Shown here in pieces: positions 36,772-44,794 of a stretch of 64,000 nucleotides of DNA. Within the stretch, counting starts at the first letter, position 1; every line of letters begins with the position of its first letter. The notes below the pieces were generated by a model. The model searched no databases. It saw nothing but the letters and a program-made list of their open reading frames with translations, and was not told the origin of the DNA. The position numbers were made by a program, and so were the translations under genes. The stretch is from the NCBI GenBank assembly GCA_964609215.1, contig CAZSQZ010000004.1:1-64000 (forward strand), in the 5' to 3' direction. The stretch is from JABDKJ01 sp964609215 (GTDB lineage Bacteria; Bacteroidota; Bacteroidia; Flavobacteriales_D; JABDKJ01).

Positions 36772-37293
36772 TTAACCTCTATCTTCAAGAGCTTTAACCA
36801 AACCAGAAATAGTATTTCCACCTGATTGTAAAGCACCCAAAAGATTTTTCATTGGAGACTGCAATAAGCCAACGATATCACCAATCAATTCTTCTCTAGA
36901 CTTGATTTGCGTTAACGCCTCTAATTGATCATCTCCTAAATATACTGTTTCCTCGATGTAAGCAGCTTTGACAATTGGCTTTTCAGCCTTTTTTCTAAAC
37001 TCCTTTATAAGTCTTGCCGGAGCATTTCCTACTTCAGAAAACATAATTGCAGTTGGACCAGCTAAAGCCTCATAGACCTCAGAATAATCTTTTCCTTCAA
37101 TTTTTTCAAATGCTTTCTTAAGGAGTGTATTCTTCACTACTTCAAGCTTAATCTCTTTCTGGAAGCAAGATCTACGCAAATTAACAGCTTGCGCAGCGTT
37201 GAGATCAGCTGTATCGGCAATGTAGAATACTCCACTATTTTCGATTCTCTCAGCCAGTTCATCAATGAACTGATTTTTTTCTTCTCTAGTCAT
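36772..37293 (-). CDS. rplJ: 50S ribosomal protein uL10
   Basis: The protein has 173 residues starting MTREEKNQFIDELAERI. It has the uL10 fold (FYIADTADLNAAQAVNLRR, VKNTLLKKAFEK, AGPTAIMFS) with a C-terminal helix that holds bL12 dimers. It is 13 bases downstream of rplA, and the L10 leader-type autoregulation is not visible at this spacing. Confidence 0.96.
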   Translation of the reverse strand: MTREEKNQFIDELAERIENSGVFYIADTADLNAAQAVNLRRSCFQKEIKLEVVKNTLLKKAFEKIEGKDYSEVYEALAGPTAIMFSEVGNAPARLIKEFRKKAEKPIVKAAYIEETVYLGDDQLEALTQIKSREELIGDIVGLLQSPMKNLLGALQSGGNTISGLVKALEDRG

Positions 37294-37306
37294 AATTACC
37301 TAAAGA

Positions 37307-38002
37307 TTATACAGTAATTGACTTAGTTTCAATTCTGATTCCAGGTCCCATGGTACTGCTCATACAGATACTTTTAACATATGTTCCTTTAGCTGCACTT
37401 GGCTTCATCTTAATAAGAGTTGTTATCAACTCTCTTGCATTCTCCTCAATTTGATCTTTAGAAAATGAAGATTTACCAACCATAGCGTGAACAATACCAA
37501 ACTTATCTACCTTAAAGTCGATTTTACCCGCCTTTACATCTTTTACAGCTTTACCAATATCCATTGTTACCGTACCTGTTTTTGGGTTAGGCATTAATCC
37601 TCTTGGACCTAAAACACGTCCTAGAGCACCAACTTTACCCATAACATTTGGAGTACAAACAATAACATCAATATCTGTCCATCCACCTTTTATCTTTGTG
37701 ATGTACTCATCCAGACCTACGAAATCAGCTCCTGCTTCTTTTGCTTCAGATTCTTTATCAGCATTACACAGAACCAAGACTTTCATGTCTTTTCCTGTAC
37801 CATGCGGAAGAGAAACAGTCCCTCTAACCATTTGGTTAGCTTGACGAGGATCCACTCCCAATCTGACTGCAAGATCTACAGAGGCATCAAACTTAGTCTT
37901 TGATACATCTTTCAAAATGCTAGATGCTTCAGAGAGTGAATATGATTTTTCAAAATCGTATTTTTCTAAAGCTTCCTTTCTTTTTTTCGAAACGCGTGCC
38001 AT
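37307..38002 (-). CDS. rplA: 50S ribosomal protein uL1
   Basis: The protein has 231 residues with typical uL1 blocks: VDLAVRLGVDPRQANQMVRG, VSLPHGTGK, ADFVGLDEYITKIKGGW, VGALGRVLGPRGLMPNPK and KMKPSAAKGTYVKS. It forms the L1 stalk for E-site tRNA release and can repress translation of the rplK-rplA message. It is 10 bases from rplK. Confidence 0.97.
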   Translation of the reverse strand: MARVSKKRKEALEKYDFEKSYSLSEASSILKDVSKTKFDASVDLAVRLGVDPRQANQMVRGTVSLPHGTGKDMKVLVLCNADKESEAKEAGADFVGLDEYITKIKGGWTDIDVIVCTPNVMGKVGALGRVLGPRGLMPNPKTGTVTMDIGKAVKDVKAGKIDFKVDKFGIVHAMVGKSSFSKDQIEENARELITTLIKMKPSAAKGTYVKSICMSSTMGPGIRIETKSITV

Positions 38003-38012
38003 AATTACCTAA

Positions 38013-38459
38013 TTAATTATCAAAAGGAGAAGCTCCTCCTTTTACGTTAATACCCATACTACGGGCCGTTCCGGCCACCATCTTCATTGCAGATTCGACA
38101 GTAAAACAATTTAGGTCGGGCATTTTATCCTCAGCAATAAGTTTCACTTGATCCCAAGAAACAGTAGCAACCTTGACTCTGTTAGATTCTGCTGAACCAG
38201 ACTTAATCTTTGCTGCTTCCAACAACTGCACAGCAGCTGGAGGTGTTTTAATGATAAAATCAAATGACTTGTCTTTGTAAACTGTGATAACCACAGGTAA
38301 AACTTTACCAGCCTTATCCTGAGTACGCCCATTAAATTGCTTGCAAAAATCCATGATATTCACACCTTTAGCACCCAATGCAGGTCCTACTGGTGGAGAT
38401 GGATTTGCAGCTCCGCCTCTAATTTGCAGCTTAATGAAGCCTTCTACTTCTTTTGCCAT
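38013..38459 (-). CDS. rplK: 50S ribosomal protein uL11
   Basis: The protein has 148 residues: GFIKLQIRGGAANPSPPVGP, ALGAKGVNIMDFCKQFN, and the C-terminal RNA-binding half ending in GTARSMGINVKG. It builds the GTPase-associated centre with uL10. It follows nusG after 53 bases. Confidence 0.97.
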   Translation of the reverse strand: MAKEVEGFIKLQIRGGAANPSPPVGPALGAKGVNIMDFCKQFNGRTQDKAGKVLPVVITVYKDKSFDFIIKTPPAAVQLLEAAKIKSGSAESNRVKVATVSWDQVKLIAEDKMPDLNCFTVESAMKMVAGTARSMGINVKGGASPFDN

Positions 38460-38512
38460 TATCTATCTATATTTCTGATCTTTTCGCAGGGAAGCTTAAA
38501 ACAGCGATCCGA

Positions 38513-39073
38513 TCAAGATTCTTTTTCTACTTGCATATACCCCAATTCTAAAGGGGTTTTTCTACCGAAGATTTTCACCATCACTTTCAACTTCTTCTTC
38601 TCTTCGTTTATTTCTTCTATTATTCCAGTAAAGTTATTGAATGGCCCATCTATTACCTTTACAGATTCTCCTACTATATAAGGAATATTCAATTCTGCAT
38701 CAGTCTCTGCCAATTCATCTACTTTACCTAAAATCCTATTTACCTCTGACATTCTCAAAGGAACAGGGTCTCCTCTTTTCTCCGCTCCAAGGAACCCAAT
38801 TACATTGGTCACTCCTTTTATTATATGTGGAACTTCTCCCACCAAAGCAGCTTCTATCAGCACATATCCTGGGAAGAAACTCTTCTCTTTACTAACTTTT
38901 TTACCATTTCTAATTTGGTAAACTTTCTCCGTAGGAATCAAGACTTGTCCAACATAATCTGTAAGACCTGCTCTTCCTATTTCTAGTTCTATGAATTCTT
39001 TAACTCTCTTCTCTTTCCCACTTACTGCACGAACTACATACCACTTTTTTTCGATATCGCTCATAACACTCAT
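38513..39073 (-). CDS. nusG: transcription termination/antitermination factor NusG
   Basis: The protein has 186 residues, or 183 from the second ATG (MSDIEKKWYV), which is the more usual N-terminus. The NGN domain covers about 5-115 (WYVVRAVSGKEKRVKEFIE, FFPGYVLIEA), and the KOW domain about 130-180 (VIDGPFNNFTGIIEEINEEK). It binds RNA polymerase and couples it to ribosomes or Rho. It starts 2 bases after the secE stop codon. Confidence 0.96.
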   Translation of the reverse strand: MSVMSDIEKKWYVVRAVSGKEKRVKEFIELEIGRAGLTDYVGQVLIPTEKVYQIRNGKKVSKEKSFFPGYVLIEAALVGEVPHIIKGVTNVIGFLGAEKRGDPVPLRMSEVNRILGKVDELAETDAELNIPYIVGESVKVIDGPFNNFTGIIEEINEEKKKLKVMVKIFGRKTPLELGYMQVEKES

Positions 39074-39075
39074 GG

Positions 39076-39318
39076 CTACTTCAAGAACATATTATAAAAA
39101 TATCCTAAAACTCCTTTGTAGGCAAAATCTCCGTTTGCAGGGTCAAGTATTGAATTAACTCCGAAAACGTAGTCCATTAACCATACTGTAAGTGCAATAA
39201 TTATGCTTGCAATAAGCACTACAATCGAACTTGTTTGTAAGTCTTTCCAAGAAGGCCAAGAAACTTTATTGACCAACTCACTATAAGACTCTTGAAAATA
39301 TCCAACTAATCCAGCCAC
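39076..39318 (-). CDS. secE: preprotein translocase subunit SecE
   Basis: The protein has 80 residues from the GTG at 39318. An open frame continues 45 bases upstream, but those codons lie inside tRNA-Trp, so the only sensible start between the tRNA and the conserved body is this GTG. The core YFQESYSELVNKVSWPSWKD (7-26) and a single membrane helix (about 31-53) are typical SecE features, with a Bacteroidota C-terminal extension. It is part of the SecYEG channel. The start lies 15 bases after the tRNA 3' end. Confidence 0.92.
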   Translation of the reverse strand: MAGLVGYFQESYSELVNKVSWPSWKDLQTSSIVVLIASIIIALTVWLMDYVFGVNSILDPANGDFAYKGVLGYFYNMFLK

Positions 39319-39333
39319 TATAAATAAATTTTG

Positions 39334-39406
39334 CACGGGTGGAGAGACTCGAACTCCCGACACCTGGTTTTGGAGACCAGTGCTCTACCAACTGAGCTAC
39401 ACCCGT
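39334..39406 (-). tRNA. tRNA-Trp(CCA)
   Basis: The minus-strand transcript folds into a 73-base cloverleaf: acceptor ACGGGTG/CACCCGT, D-arm with AGCTCAGTTGGTAGAGC, anticodon stem CTGGT/ACCAG with loop CTCCAAA (anticodon CCA), T-arm GTTCGAGTC. The CCA end is not encoded. Confidence 0.96.
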
Positions 39407-39450
39407 AGTTAAACAATTCACTAGCTATGCTAAATGAAATTTACAAATCT

Positions 39451-39504
39451 CCTCACCTGGTTATTTCCGATTAAAAAACCAGAAACCAACTGAGCTACAC
39501 TCGC
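39451..39504 (-). pseudogene. tRNA-Trp relic
   Basis: Upstream of the intact tRNA-Trp, in the same direction, 16 bases (39485-39500) are identical to the acceptor/D-arm region of the real tRNA, and AACCAGGTG (39454-39462 complement) matches its anticodon 3' stem. The D-loop 3' half, normal anticodon loop, T-arm and acceptor 3' strand are missing, and an AT-rich insertion replaces the anticodon. It looks like a decayed tandem duplicate, though a tRNA-like processing signal is possible. Confidence 0.55.
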
Positions 39505-39571
39505 AAATTTTGCGAGTTGCTATCGAATTCTCAATAGCCCGTGATTAACAATAAAAAATGAACTTTTAATA

Positions 39572-39611
39572 AACGGCAAAGGTGGAACACATGTTCCACC
39601 GTTCTGCCGTT
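39572..39611 (-). terminator. strong hairpin after tuf
   Basis: The minus-strand RNA forms AACGGCA/TGCCGTT enclosing GGTGGAAC/GTTCCACC with an ATGT loop. It lies 18-57 bases beyond the tuf stop. Downstream bases are TATTAAAAG, not a long T-run, so it may be a leaky terminator or 3' stabiliser that lets tRNA-Trp-secE be read through. Confidence 0.6.
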
Positions 39612-39628
39612 CAAAATATTATATAATA

Positions 39629-40816
39629 TTACTTAATAATCTCTGTAACTTGTCCAGCACCTACTGTTCTACCACCTTCACGGATTGCAAAACGAAGTCC
39701 TTTGTCCATTGCTACAGGAACAATTAAAGTAACGTTGATTGTAACATTATCTCCAGGCATTACCATTTCTCTTCCAGCCTCAAGTGAAATTTCACCTGTT
39801 ACATCTGTTGTTCTGAAATAGAATTGTGGTCTATACTTTTGGTGAAAAGGAGTGTGTCTTCCACCCTCTTCTTTCTTCAAGATGTAAACCTCAGCCTTAA
39901 ATTCTGTATGTGGAGTAATTGAATCTGGCTTAGCGATAACCATTCCTCTCTTGATATCTGTTTTCTCGATACCTCTTAAAAGAAGACCAACATTATCTCC
40001 TGCTTCACCTCTGTCCAATATTTTTCTAAACATCTCAACACCAGTGCAAGTAGATTTTAATTTTTCTTCTTGCATACCAATGATATCAACTTCATCTCCA
40101 GTGTTGACAACACCTCTTTCGATTCTACCTGTAGCAACTGTTCCTCTACCAGTAATAGAGAATACATCTTCTACAGACATCAAGAAATCTTTATCAACGT
40201 CTCTTGGAGGAATTTCAATGTAAGAGTCAACCGCATCCATAAGTTCAACGATTGTATTCACCCACTTTTCATCTCCATTTAATCCACCTAAAGCAGATCC
40301 TTGAACGATAGGAGTATTATCTCCATCGTACTCATAGAAAGAAAGTAATTCTCTGATCTCCATCTCTACTAATTCTAGTAATTCAGGATCATCAACCATA
40401 TCCACTTTATTCATGAATACAACCATAGCTGGCACACCAACCTGACGACCTAATAGGATATGCTCTCTTGTTTGAGGCATTGGCCCATCAGTTGCAGCAA
40501 CCACAAGGATTGCACCATCCATTTGCGCAGCTCCTGTAACCATGTTCTTCACGTAATCCGCGTGACCAGGACAGTCAACGTGTGCATAGTGACGATTAGC
40601 AGTTTGATACTCTACGTGAGACGTATTAATTGTAATACCTCTTTCTTTTTCTTCCGGTGCATTATCAATTGCATCGAAATCTTTCTTTTCCGAAAGACCT
40701 TTGTTAGCTAGTACCGTAGTAATAGCTGCAGTTAAAGTGGTTTTACCATGGTCAACGTGTCCGATAGTACCTATGTTAACGTGCGGCTTGGAACGGTCGA
40801 AGGTTTCTTTAGCCAT
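39629..40816 (-). CDS. tuf: elongation factor Tu
   Basis: The protein has 395 residues. GTP-binding motifs are GHVDHGKT (19-26 region), DCPGHADY and NKVDMVDD, and the switch I region includes RGITINTSHVEY. It delivers aminoacyl-tRNA to the ribosome. The gene sits between four tRNA genes upstream and tRNA-Trp-secE downstream, the usual arrangement. Confidence 0.98.
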   Translation of the reverse strand: MAKETFDRSKPHVNIGTIGHVDHGKTTLTAAITTVLANKGLSEKKDFDAIDNAPEEKERGITINTSHVEYQTANRHYAHVDCPGHADYVKNMVTGAAQMDGAILVVAATDGPMPQTREHILLGRQVGVPAMVVFMNKVDMVDDPELLELVEMEIRELLSFYEYDGDNTPIVQGSALGGLNGDEKWVNTIVELMDAVDSYIEIPPRDVDKDFLMSVEDVFSITGRGTVATGRIERGVVNTGDEVDIIGMQEEKLKSTCTGVEMFRKILDRGEAGDNVGLLLRGIEKTDIKRGMVIAKPDSITPHTEFKAEVYILKKEEGGRHTPFHQKYRPQFYFRTTDVTGEISLEAGREMVMPGDNVTINVTLIVPVAMDKGLRFAIREGGRTVGAGQVTEIIK

Positions 40817-40932
40817 AATTATAAATTTTAGTTATTCTTTATCTTAATTAAATTATTTCCTACAATACAAAGCGGACCTAAGTCCTAAAAACACAGTTAG
40901 AATCGAATTAATCAACTCTATATAAAAACCAG

Positions 40933-41004
<72 letters not shown>

Positions 41005-41088
41005 TTAAAACGATTTCCTCAGGATTCATCAAAAAATTTCTTGATTGATGAAATGAAATTCCTTTCAAGAATTTCGTTTTCTAATTAG

Positions 41089-41161
41089 AGCGGGAGACGA
41101 GATTCGAACCCGCGACCCTCAGCTTGGAAGGCTGATGCTCTACCAACTGAGCTACTCCCGC
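41089..41161 (-). tRNA. tRNA-Gly(TCC)
   Basis: 73-base cloverleaf: acceptor GCGGGAG/CTCCCGC, anticodon stem TCAGC/GCTGA with loop CTTCCAA (anticodon TCC), T-arm GGGTTCGAATCTC. CCA is not encoded. Confidence 0.96.
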
Positions 41162-41234
41162 TAATCAAAAAAAATATTTTAAAGAACATTCTTTTCAATG
41201 TTCAAAAAAGTTCACTTAAGCACTGTTGAAATTG

Positions 41235-41316
41235 TGGGGAGAGCAGGATTCGAACCTACGAAGGCGAAGCCAGCAGATTTACAGTCTGCCCTCGTTGACC
41301 GCTTGAGTATCTCCCC
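41235..41316 (-). tRNA. tRNA-Tyr(GTA)
   Basis: 82-base class II tRNA with a long variable arm: acceptor GGGGAGA/TCTCCCC, anticodon stem GCAGA/TCTGC with loop CTGTAAA (anticodon GTA), variable arm around GGCTTCGCC, T-arm GGTTCGAATCC. Confidence 0.96.
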
Positions 41317-41337
41317 AAAAATAAAATCATATATAAG

Positions 41338-41411
41338 AGCCGATGGAGGGACTCGAACCCACGACCTGCTGATTACAAATCAGCTGCTCTAGCCAGCTGA
41401 GCTACATCGGC
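41338..41411 (-). tRNA. tRNA-Thr(TGT)
   Basis: 74-base cloverleaf: acceptor GCCGATG/CATCGGC, anticodon stem GCTGA/TCAGC with loop TTTGTAA (anticodon TGT), T-arm GGGTTCGAGTCCC. It is the first gene of the tRNA-tuf-secE-rpo block. Confidence 0.96.
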
Positions 41412-41476
41412 CTGATTTTCAACAATTTAAGAACGCTTTTTTGACCTCTTCCTGACCTAGGTCTGAAAAAGGTCTG

Positions 41477-41507
41477 CAAATGTATAAAACATTTATCGTT
41501 TAGCAAA
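41477..41507 (-). promoter_or_regulatory. promoter of the tRNA-tuf-secE-rpo block
   Basis: On the minus strand TTTG (41504-41507), 19 bases, then TACATTTG (41477-41484) matches the Bacteroidota consensus TTTG-N19-TAnnTTTG exactly. The predicted start is about 60 bases upstream of tRNA-Thr(TGT). The leader contains a perfect ten-base palindrome GACCTAGGTC (41454-41463) and repeated CAGACC. Confidence 0.75.
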
Positions 41508-41583
41508 TTCTTACTGTGTATTTTTTAAAAGGTTACGGAATACTTTTAAAAGGGTCTGAATACCGCAATTTACGGGACTTTTA

Positions 41584-41889
41584 TTATACTGCTCGTGCTT
41601 TTGTTTTACCCTTGTATTTCTGAATTTGTCTCCTTACGGCTTCCACGGTTACGTCAGTTGCCTCTTCAAAAGATTTACATTGCTTTTTGGCAAAAATCTC
41701 TTTTCCTGGAATGTTTATTTTTATCTCAGCAATTTTATTGTCTCTCACATCAGATTTATCTAATCGTAAAAATACCTCACTGCTAATTATATTATCGTAA
41801 TACAGTTCTAATTTTTTTATTCTCTCCTGAATAAAATTCACCAACTTAACATCTGCATCAAAATGAATAGAATGAACCTGTAATTGCAT
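41584..41889 (-). CDS. hpf: ribosome hibernation promoting factor (short HPF/RaiA type)
   Basis: The protein has 101 residues with the HPF beta-alpha-beta-beta-beta-alpha pattern: MQLQVHSIHFDADVKLVNFI, then KIAEIKINIPGKEIFAKKQ and FEEATDVTVEAVRRQIQKYK, ending in basic residues. It binds the 30S subunit at the decoding centre and inactivates ribosomes in stationary phase. It is the short form without the dimerising C-terminal domain. It follows the Xer gene by 26 bases. Confidence 0.9.
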   Translation of the reverse strand: MQLQVHSIHFDADVKLVNFIQERIKKLELYYDNIISSEVFLRLDKSDVRDNKIAEIKINIPGKEIFAKKQCKSFEEATDVTVEAVRRQIQKYKGKTKARAV

Positions 41890-41915
41890 AATTCTAAATT
41901 TTAAATTGTTAATAC

Positions 41916-42806
41916 TTATCCTTTCGGATGTGCCTGTTTGTGAACATTTTTAAGTTTCTCAATAGAATTGTGAGTATAAACTTGTGTTGCAGTTAAATCC
42001 GCATGTCCTAAGAGCTCTTTAATAGCATTTAAATCCGCTCCGTTATTTAACATATGAGTTGCAAAGGAATGCCTTAAAATATGAGGACTTTTCTTGCTTA
42101 GCGTTGTCACCTTTGTAAGGTAATAATTTACCTTTCGATATACAAGCTTGGGATAAAGCTTTTTTCCACTTTGGGTTAAAAGTAAGTTTTGGGGAATTTC
42201 CGAACACACACTCAATTCTTCTCTCTTCACTTTATAGTTCTGAATATCTTCTACGAATATTCTCGAAATAGGTAACAATCTTTCTTTATTTCTTTTCCCG
42301 ATTACTCTAATATTTCGATTAATAACGTCAATATCAGTGACTTTAATATTTATTAATTCACTTAAACGCATACCGGTATAGTACAAAAGCTTCAAAACAA
42401 GCTCGTCTCTTTTCCCTTCAAAAGTGTCGGGAAAGGAGCTTTGATCAATTAGTAACTCCAAAATATTCTCTTCTTCAACATATTGAGGTAGTCGCTCTGC
42501 AATTTTAGGTGCCGAAACTCCTTCCACCGGAGATGTCTTTATTGCACTATTTCTTATCAGAAATTTAAAATAGGAGCGTAGTGTTGAAATTTTCCTTTGA
42601 ATTGATCGATTTGATATTCCTGATTCCGCTAGATGAGCAACCCAGGATCGAATATGAATTTGAATAGATTCTTTTAAATCTTTTAACTCAAAATTTGCTT
42701 CCACAAATTCTGAAAATTGCCTCAGATCAGTTTCAGCTGAAACAACAGTATGATTAGAGTATCTTTTTTCGTGCTCTATGTATGCTAGGTAATCTGAAAA
42801 GGTCAT
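41916..42806 (-). CDS. tyrosine recombinase XerC/XerD type
   Basis: The protein has 296 residues, chromosome-dimer-resolution length. An N-terminal SAM-like core-binding domain (1-95) precedes the catalytic domain with R in YYTGMRLSELI, K in GKRNKERLLP, HxxR in HILRHSFATHML, H in LLGHADLTATQ and the nucleophile Y in QVYTHNSIEKL. The position between rpsU and hpf is the usual housekeeping Xer place in flavobacteria and not a sign of a mobile element. It starts 6 bases after the rpsU terminator. Confidence 0.9.
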   Translation of the reverse strand: MTFSDYLAYIEHEKRYSNHTVVSAETDLRQFSEFVEANFELKDLKESIQIHIRSWVAHLAESGISNRSIQRKISTLRSYFKFLIRNSAIKTSPVEGVSAPKIAERLPQYVEEENILELLIDQSSFPDTFEGKRDELVLKLLYYTGMRLSELINIKVTDIDVINRNIRVIGKRNKERLLPISRIFVEDIQNYKVKREELSVCSEIPQNLLLTQSGKKLYPKLVYRKVNYYLTKVTTLSKKSPHILRHSFATHMLNNGADLNAIKELLGHADLTATQVYTHNSIEKLKNVHKQAHPKG

Positions 42807-42811
42807 ATACT

Positions 42812-42838
42812 AAAAAAGGTGAGGAAAAACCTCACCTT
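42812..42838 (-). terminator. rho-independent terminator after rpsU
   Basis: AAGGTGAGG pairs with CCTCACCTT around a five-base loop and is followed on the minus strand by TTTT. It lies between rpsU and the Xer gene. Confidence 0.85.
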
Positions 42839-42861
42839 CTAAATATATATAAAATATGATC

Positions 42862-43053
42862 TTAGTCTAATTGACTTTTAATTTGATTTGAATATCTGGC
42901 TTTTTTCATTGTCTCTCTTCTCACAACACTTGGTTTTATGTATTGCTGTCTCTTTCTCAACTGCTTCATAACACCTGTTCTTTCAAATTTCTTTTTGAAT
43001 TTCTTAAGTGCTCTATCAATATTTTCGCCTTCTTTTACAGGAATAATTAACAT
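42862..43053 (-). CDS. rpsU: 30S ribosomal protein bS21
   Basis: The protein has 63 residues: MLIIPVKEGENIDRALKKFK, KKFERTGVMKQLRKRQQYIK, then a basic tail. It binds the 30S platform near the anti-Shine-Dalgarno region. In Bacteroidota bS21 helps to hide the anti-Shine-Dalgarno sequence, which fits the lack of clear ribosome-binding sites in this window. Confidence 0.96.
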   Translation of the reverse strand: MLIIPVKEGENIDRALKKFKKKFERTGVMKQLRKRQQYIKPSVVRRETMKKARYSNQIKSQLD

Positions 43054-43075
43054 ATTCTTAAAAATTTTTGGAGTG

Positions 43076-43083
43076 CAAATGTA
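43076..43083 (-). promoter_or_regulatory. -7 box of the rpsU promoter
   Basis: TACATTTG on the minus strand matches TAnnTTTG, about 23 bases before the rpsU start codon. No good -33 box is seen at the expected distance. GGAGTG (43070-43075) and CACTCC (43095-43100) form a 6-bp inverted repeat around it. Confidence 0.45.
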
Positions 43084-43109
43084 GCAATTAAAAACACTCC
43101 GTTCTAATT

Positions 43110-44249
43110 TTACTTTAAAATTTCTCTTGATATTACTAGTTTCTGAATTTCAGATGTTCCCTCTCCTATAGTACACAATTTGGAATCTCGATAAAATTTC
43201 TCAACAGGAAACTCTTTAGTATATCCATAACCACCAAAAATTTGTACAGCTTCAGTAGAACATCTTACAGATACTTCAGAAGCATAATATTTCGCCATTG
43301 CCGACTCTTTTGTCATTGGCAATCCTTTATTCTTACGATCTGCAGCCTGATAGGTTAGCAATTCAGCTGCTTCAATTTCAGTTGCCATATCTGCTAATTT
43401 AAATGCTATCCCTTGAAAATGAGAAATAGGCTTTCCGAATTGCTCTCTTTCCTTGCTGTACTTAAGTGAAGCTTCATAGGCACCTTTTGCAATACCTAAA
43501 GCTAAAGAGGCTATTGAAATTCTGCCGCCATCCAAAATTTTCATGGCTTGTTTAAATCCTTGACCTACCTCTCCTAATATATTGTCTTTGTGAACTCTAC
43601 AATCCTCAAAAATAACTTCGGCAGTTTCTGAGCATCTCATTCCAAGCTTGTCTTCTTTTTTCCCAGCTTTTAACCCTGGCGTGCCTCTTTCAATAACAAA
43701 TGCCGTGATCCCATTTGAATCTAATAAATCTCCTGTTCGAACTACAGCAACTATAATATCACTAGACGCTCCATGTGTTATCCAAGTTTTTGTTCCATTT
43801 AGAACCCAATAATCACCGTCCTGTTTTGCGGTGCATTTCATTCGCATGGCATCTGAACCTGTGTTTGGTTCTGTTAAACCCCATGCACCAAGCCATTCGC
43901 AAGACGCCAATTTGGGCAACCATTTTTTCTTTTGCTCTTCATTTCCAAAAGTTAAGATATGTCCAGTGCATAATGAATTGTGAGCAGCTACACTTAGCCC
44001 TAATGAACCACATATTTTACCTATTTCAATAATGGTGGTCATATATTCAAAATATCCAAATCCTGAACCGCCATACTCTTCGGGAACCAAAACTCCCATA
44101 AGTCCCAGTTCTCCTAATTTTTTAAGCGTGTCTATTGGTAGCTCCTGCGCCTCATCCCATTTCATTAGGTTAGGGCGAATTTCTTTCTCACCAAAATCGC
44201 GAATCATTTGTGCGATCATGGTTTGATTTTCATTCAAAGCGAAATTCAT
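43110..44249 (-). CDS. acyl-CoA dehydrogenase
   Basis: The protein has 379 residues, standard for the family. FAD-binding and substrate segments are visible: ALTEPNTGSDA-like WGLTEPNTGSDAMRM, FGKPISHFQGIAFKLADMAT, and the catalytic-base end IFGGYGYTKEFPVEKFYRD, then IGEGTSEIQKL, where the second Glu-region residue is the expected base of short-chain enzymes. It oxidises acyl-CoA esters in fatty-acid or branched-chain amino-acid breakdown. It is 11 bases downstream of apt on the minus strand. Together with icmF it hints at valine/isobutyryl metabolism. Confidence 0.9.
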   Translation of the reverse strand: MNFALNENQTMIAQMIRDFGEKEIRPNLMKWDEAQELPIDTLKKLGELGLMGVLVPEEYGGSGFGYFEYMTTIIEIGKICGSLGLSVAAHNSLCTGHILTFGNEEQKKKWLPKLASCEWLGAWGLTEPNTGSDAMRMKCTAKQDGDYWVLNGTKTWITHGASSDIIVAVVRTGDLLDSNGITAFVIERGTPGLKAGKKEDKLGMRCSETAEVIFEDCRVHKDNILGEVGQGFKQAMKILDGGRISIASLALGIAKGAYEASLKYSKEREQFGKPISHFQGIAFKLADMATEIEAAELLTYQAADRKNKGLPMTKESAMAKYYASEVSVRCSTEAVQIFGGYGYTKEFPVEKFYRDSKLCTIGEGTSEIQKLVISREILK

Positions 44250-44260
44250 ATTATTCGATT

Positions 44261-44794
44261 TTAAAATGTAATTAATTTAATGACTTCTTTAGAAAATGTA
44301 TTTAATCTATTAAGTCCGTTTAAAAAAGAAAGTTCAATTAGAAAAGAAAAACCTGCAACATTTGCATCTTGACTTTTAATTAGTTCGGCAGCAGCTAATG
44401 CAGTTCCACCTGTTGCTAAAAGGTCATCATGCACCATTACATTCCAATCTTTCTTTATGGAATCTTTATGCACTTCTATTGCAGCTGTTCCATACTCCAA
44501 TTCATATTCGTAAGATACTGTTTTATAGGGCAATTTTCCTTTCTTTCTTATGGTAATAAATGGAATTCCCATTTCTATAGCTATTGGTAATCCAAACAAA
44601 AATCCGCGAGATTCAATTCCAGCAATAGCATCTACTTTTAAGTTTCTAAAATGTTCGCAAAATTCCGTAACAATATCTCTGCAAAGAATAGGATCCTCAA
44701 GGACGGGAGTAATATCTTTAAATAAAATACCTGATTTGGGAAAATCATGCACATCTCGTATGGCATGATCAAGGCGTTTTTCTATACTGTTCAA
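44261..44794 (-). CDS. apt: adenine phosphoribosyltransferase
   Basis: The protein has 177 residues: DFPKSGILFKDITPVLED near the N-terminus, IAGIESRGFLFGLPIAIEMG, and the PRPP-binding motif VMVHDDLLATGGTALAAAEL. It salvages adenine to AMP in the cytoplasm. Its start overlaps the end of the upstream helix-hairpin-helix gene by 4 bases. Confidence 0.92.
   Translation of the reverse strand: MNSIEKRLDHAIRDVHDFPKSGILFKDITPVLEDPILCRDIVTEFCEHFRNLKVDAIAGIESRGFLFGLPIAIEMGIPFITIRKKGKLPYKTVSYEYELEYGTAAIEVHKDSIKKDWNVMVHDDLLATGGTALAAAELIKSQDANVAGFSFLIELSFLNGLNRLNTFSKEVIKLITF

Noticed and set aside
39319..39363. Longer SecE N-terminus starting at 39363
   Set aside because: The extra codons lie inside the tRNA-Trp gene and have no resemblance to SecE.
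41198..41392. Plus-strand frame of 64 codons
   Set aside because: It is the antisense of tRNA-Tyr and tRNA-Thr(TGT), a well-known spurious call.
41916..42806. Xer recombinase as a sign of an integrated element
   Set aside because: Its length and its place between rpsU and hpf are those of the housekeeping chromosome-dimer recombinase; no att repeats or cargo are present.
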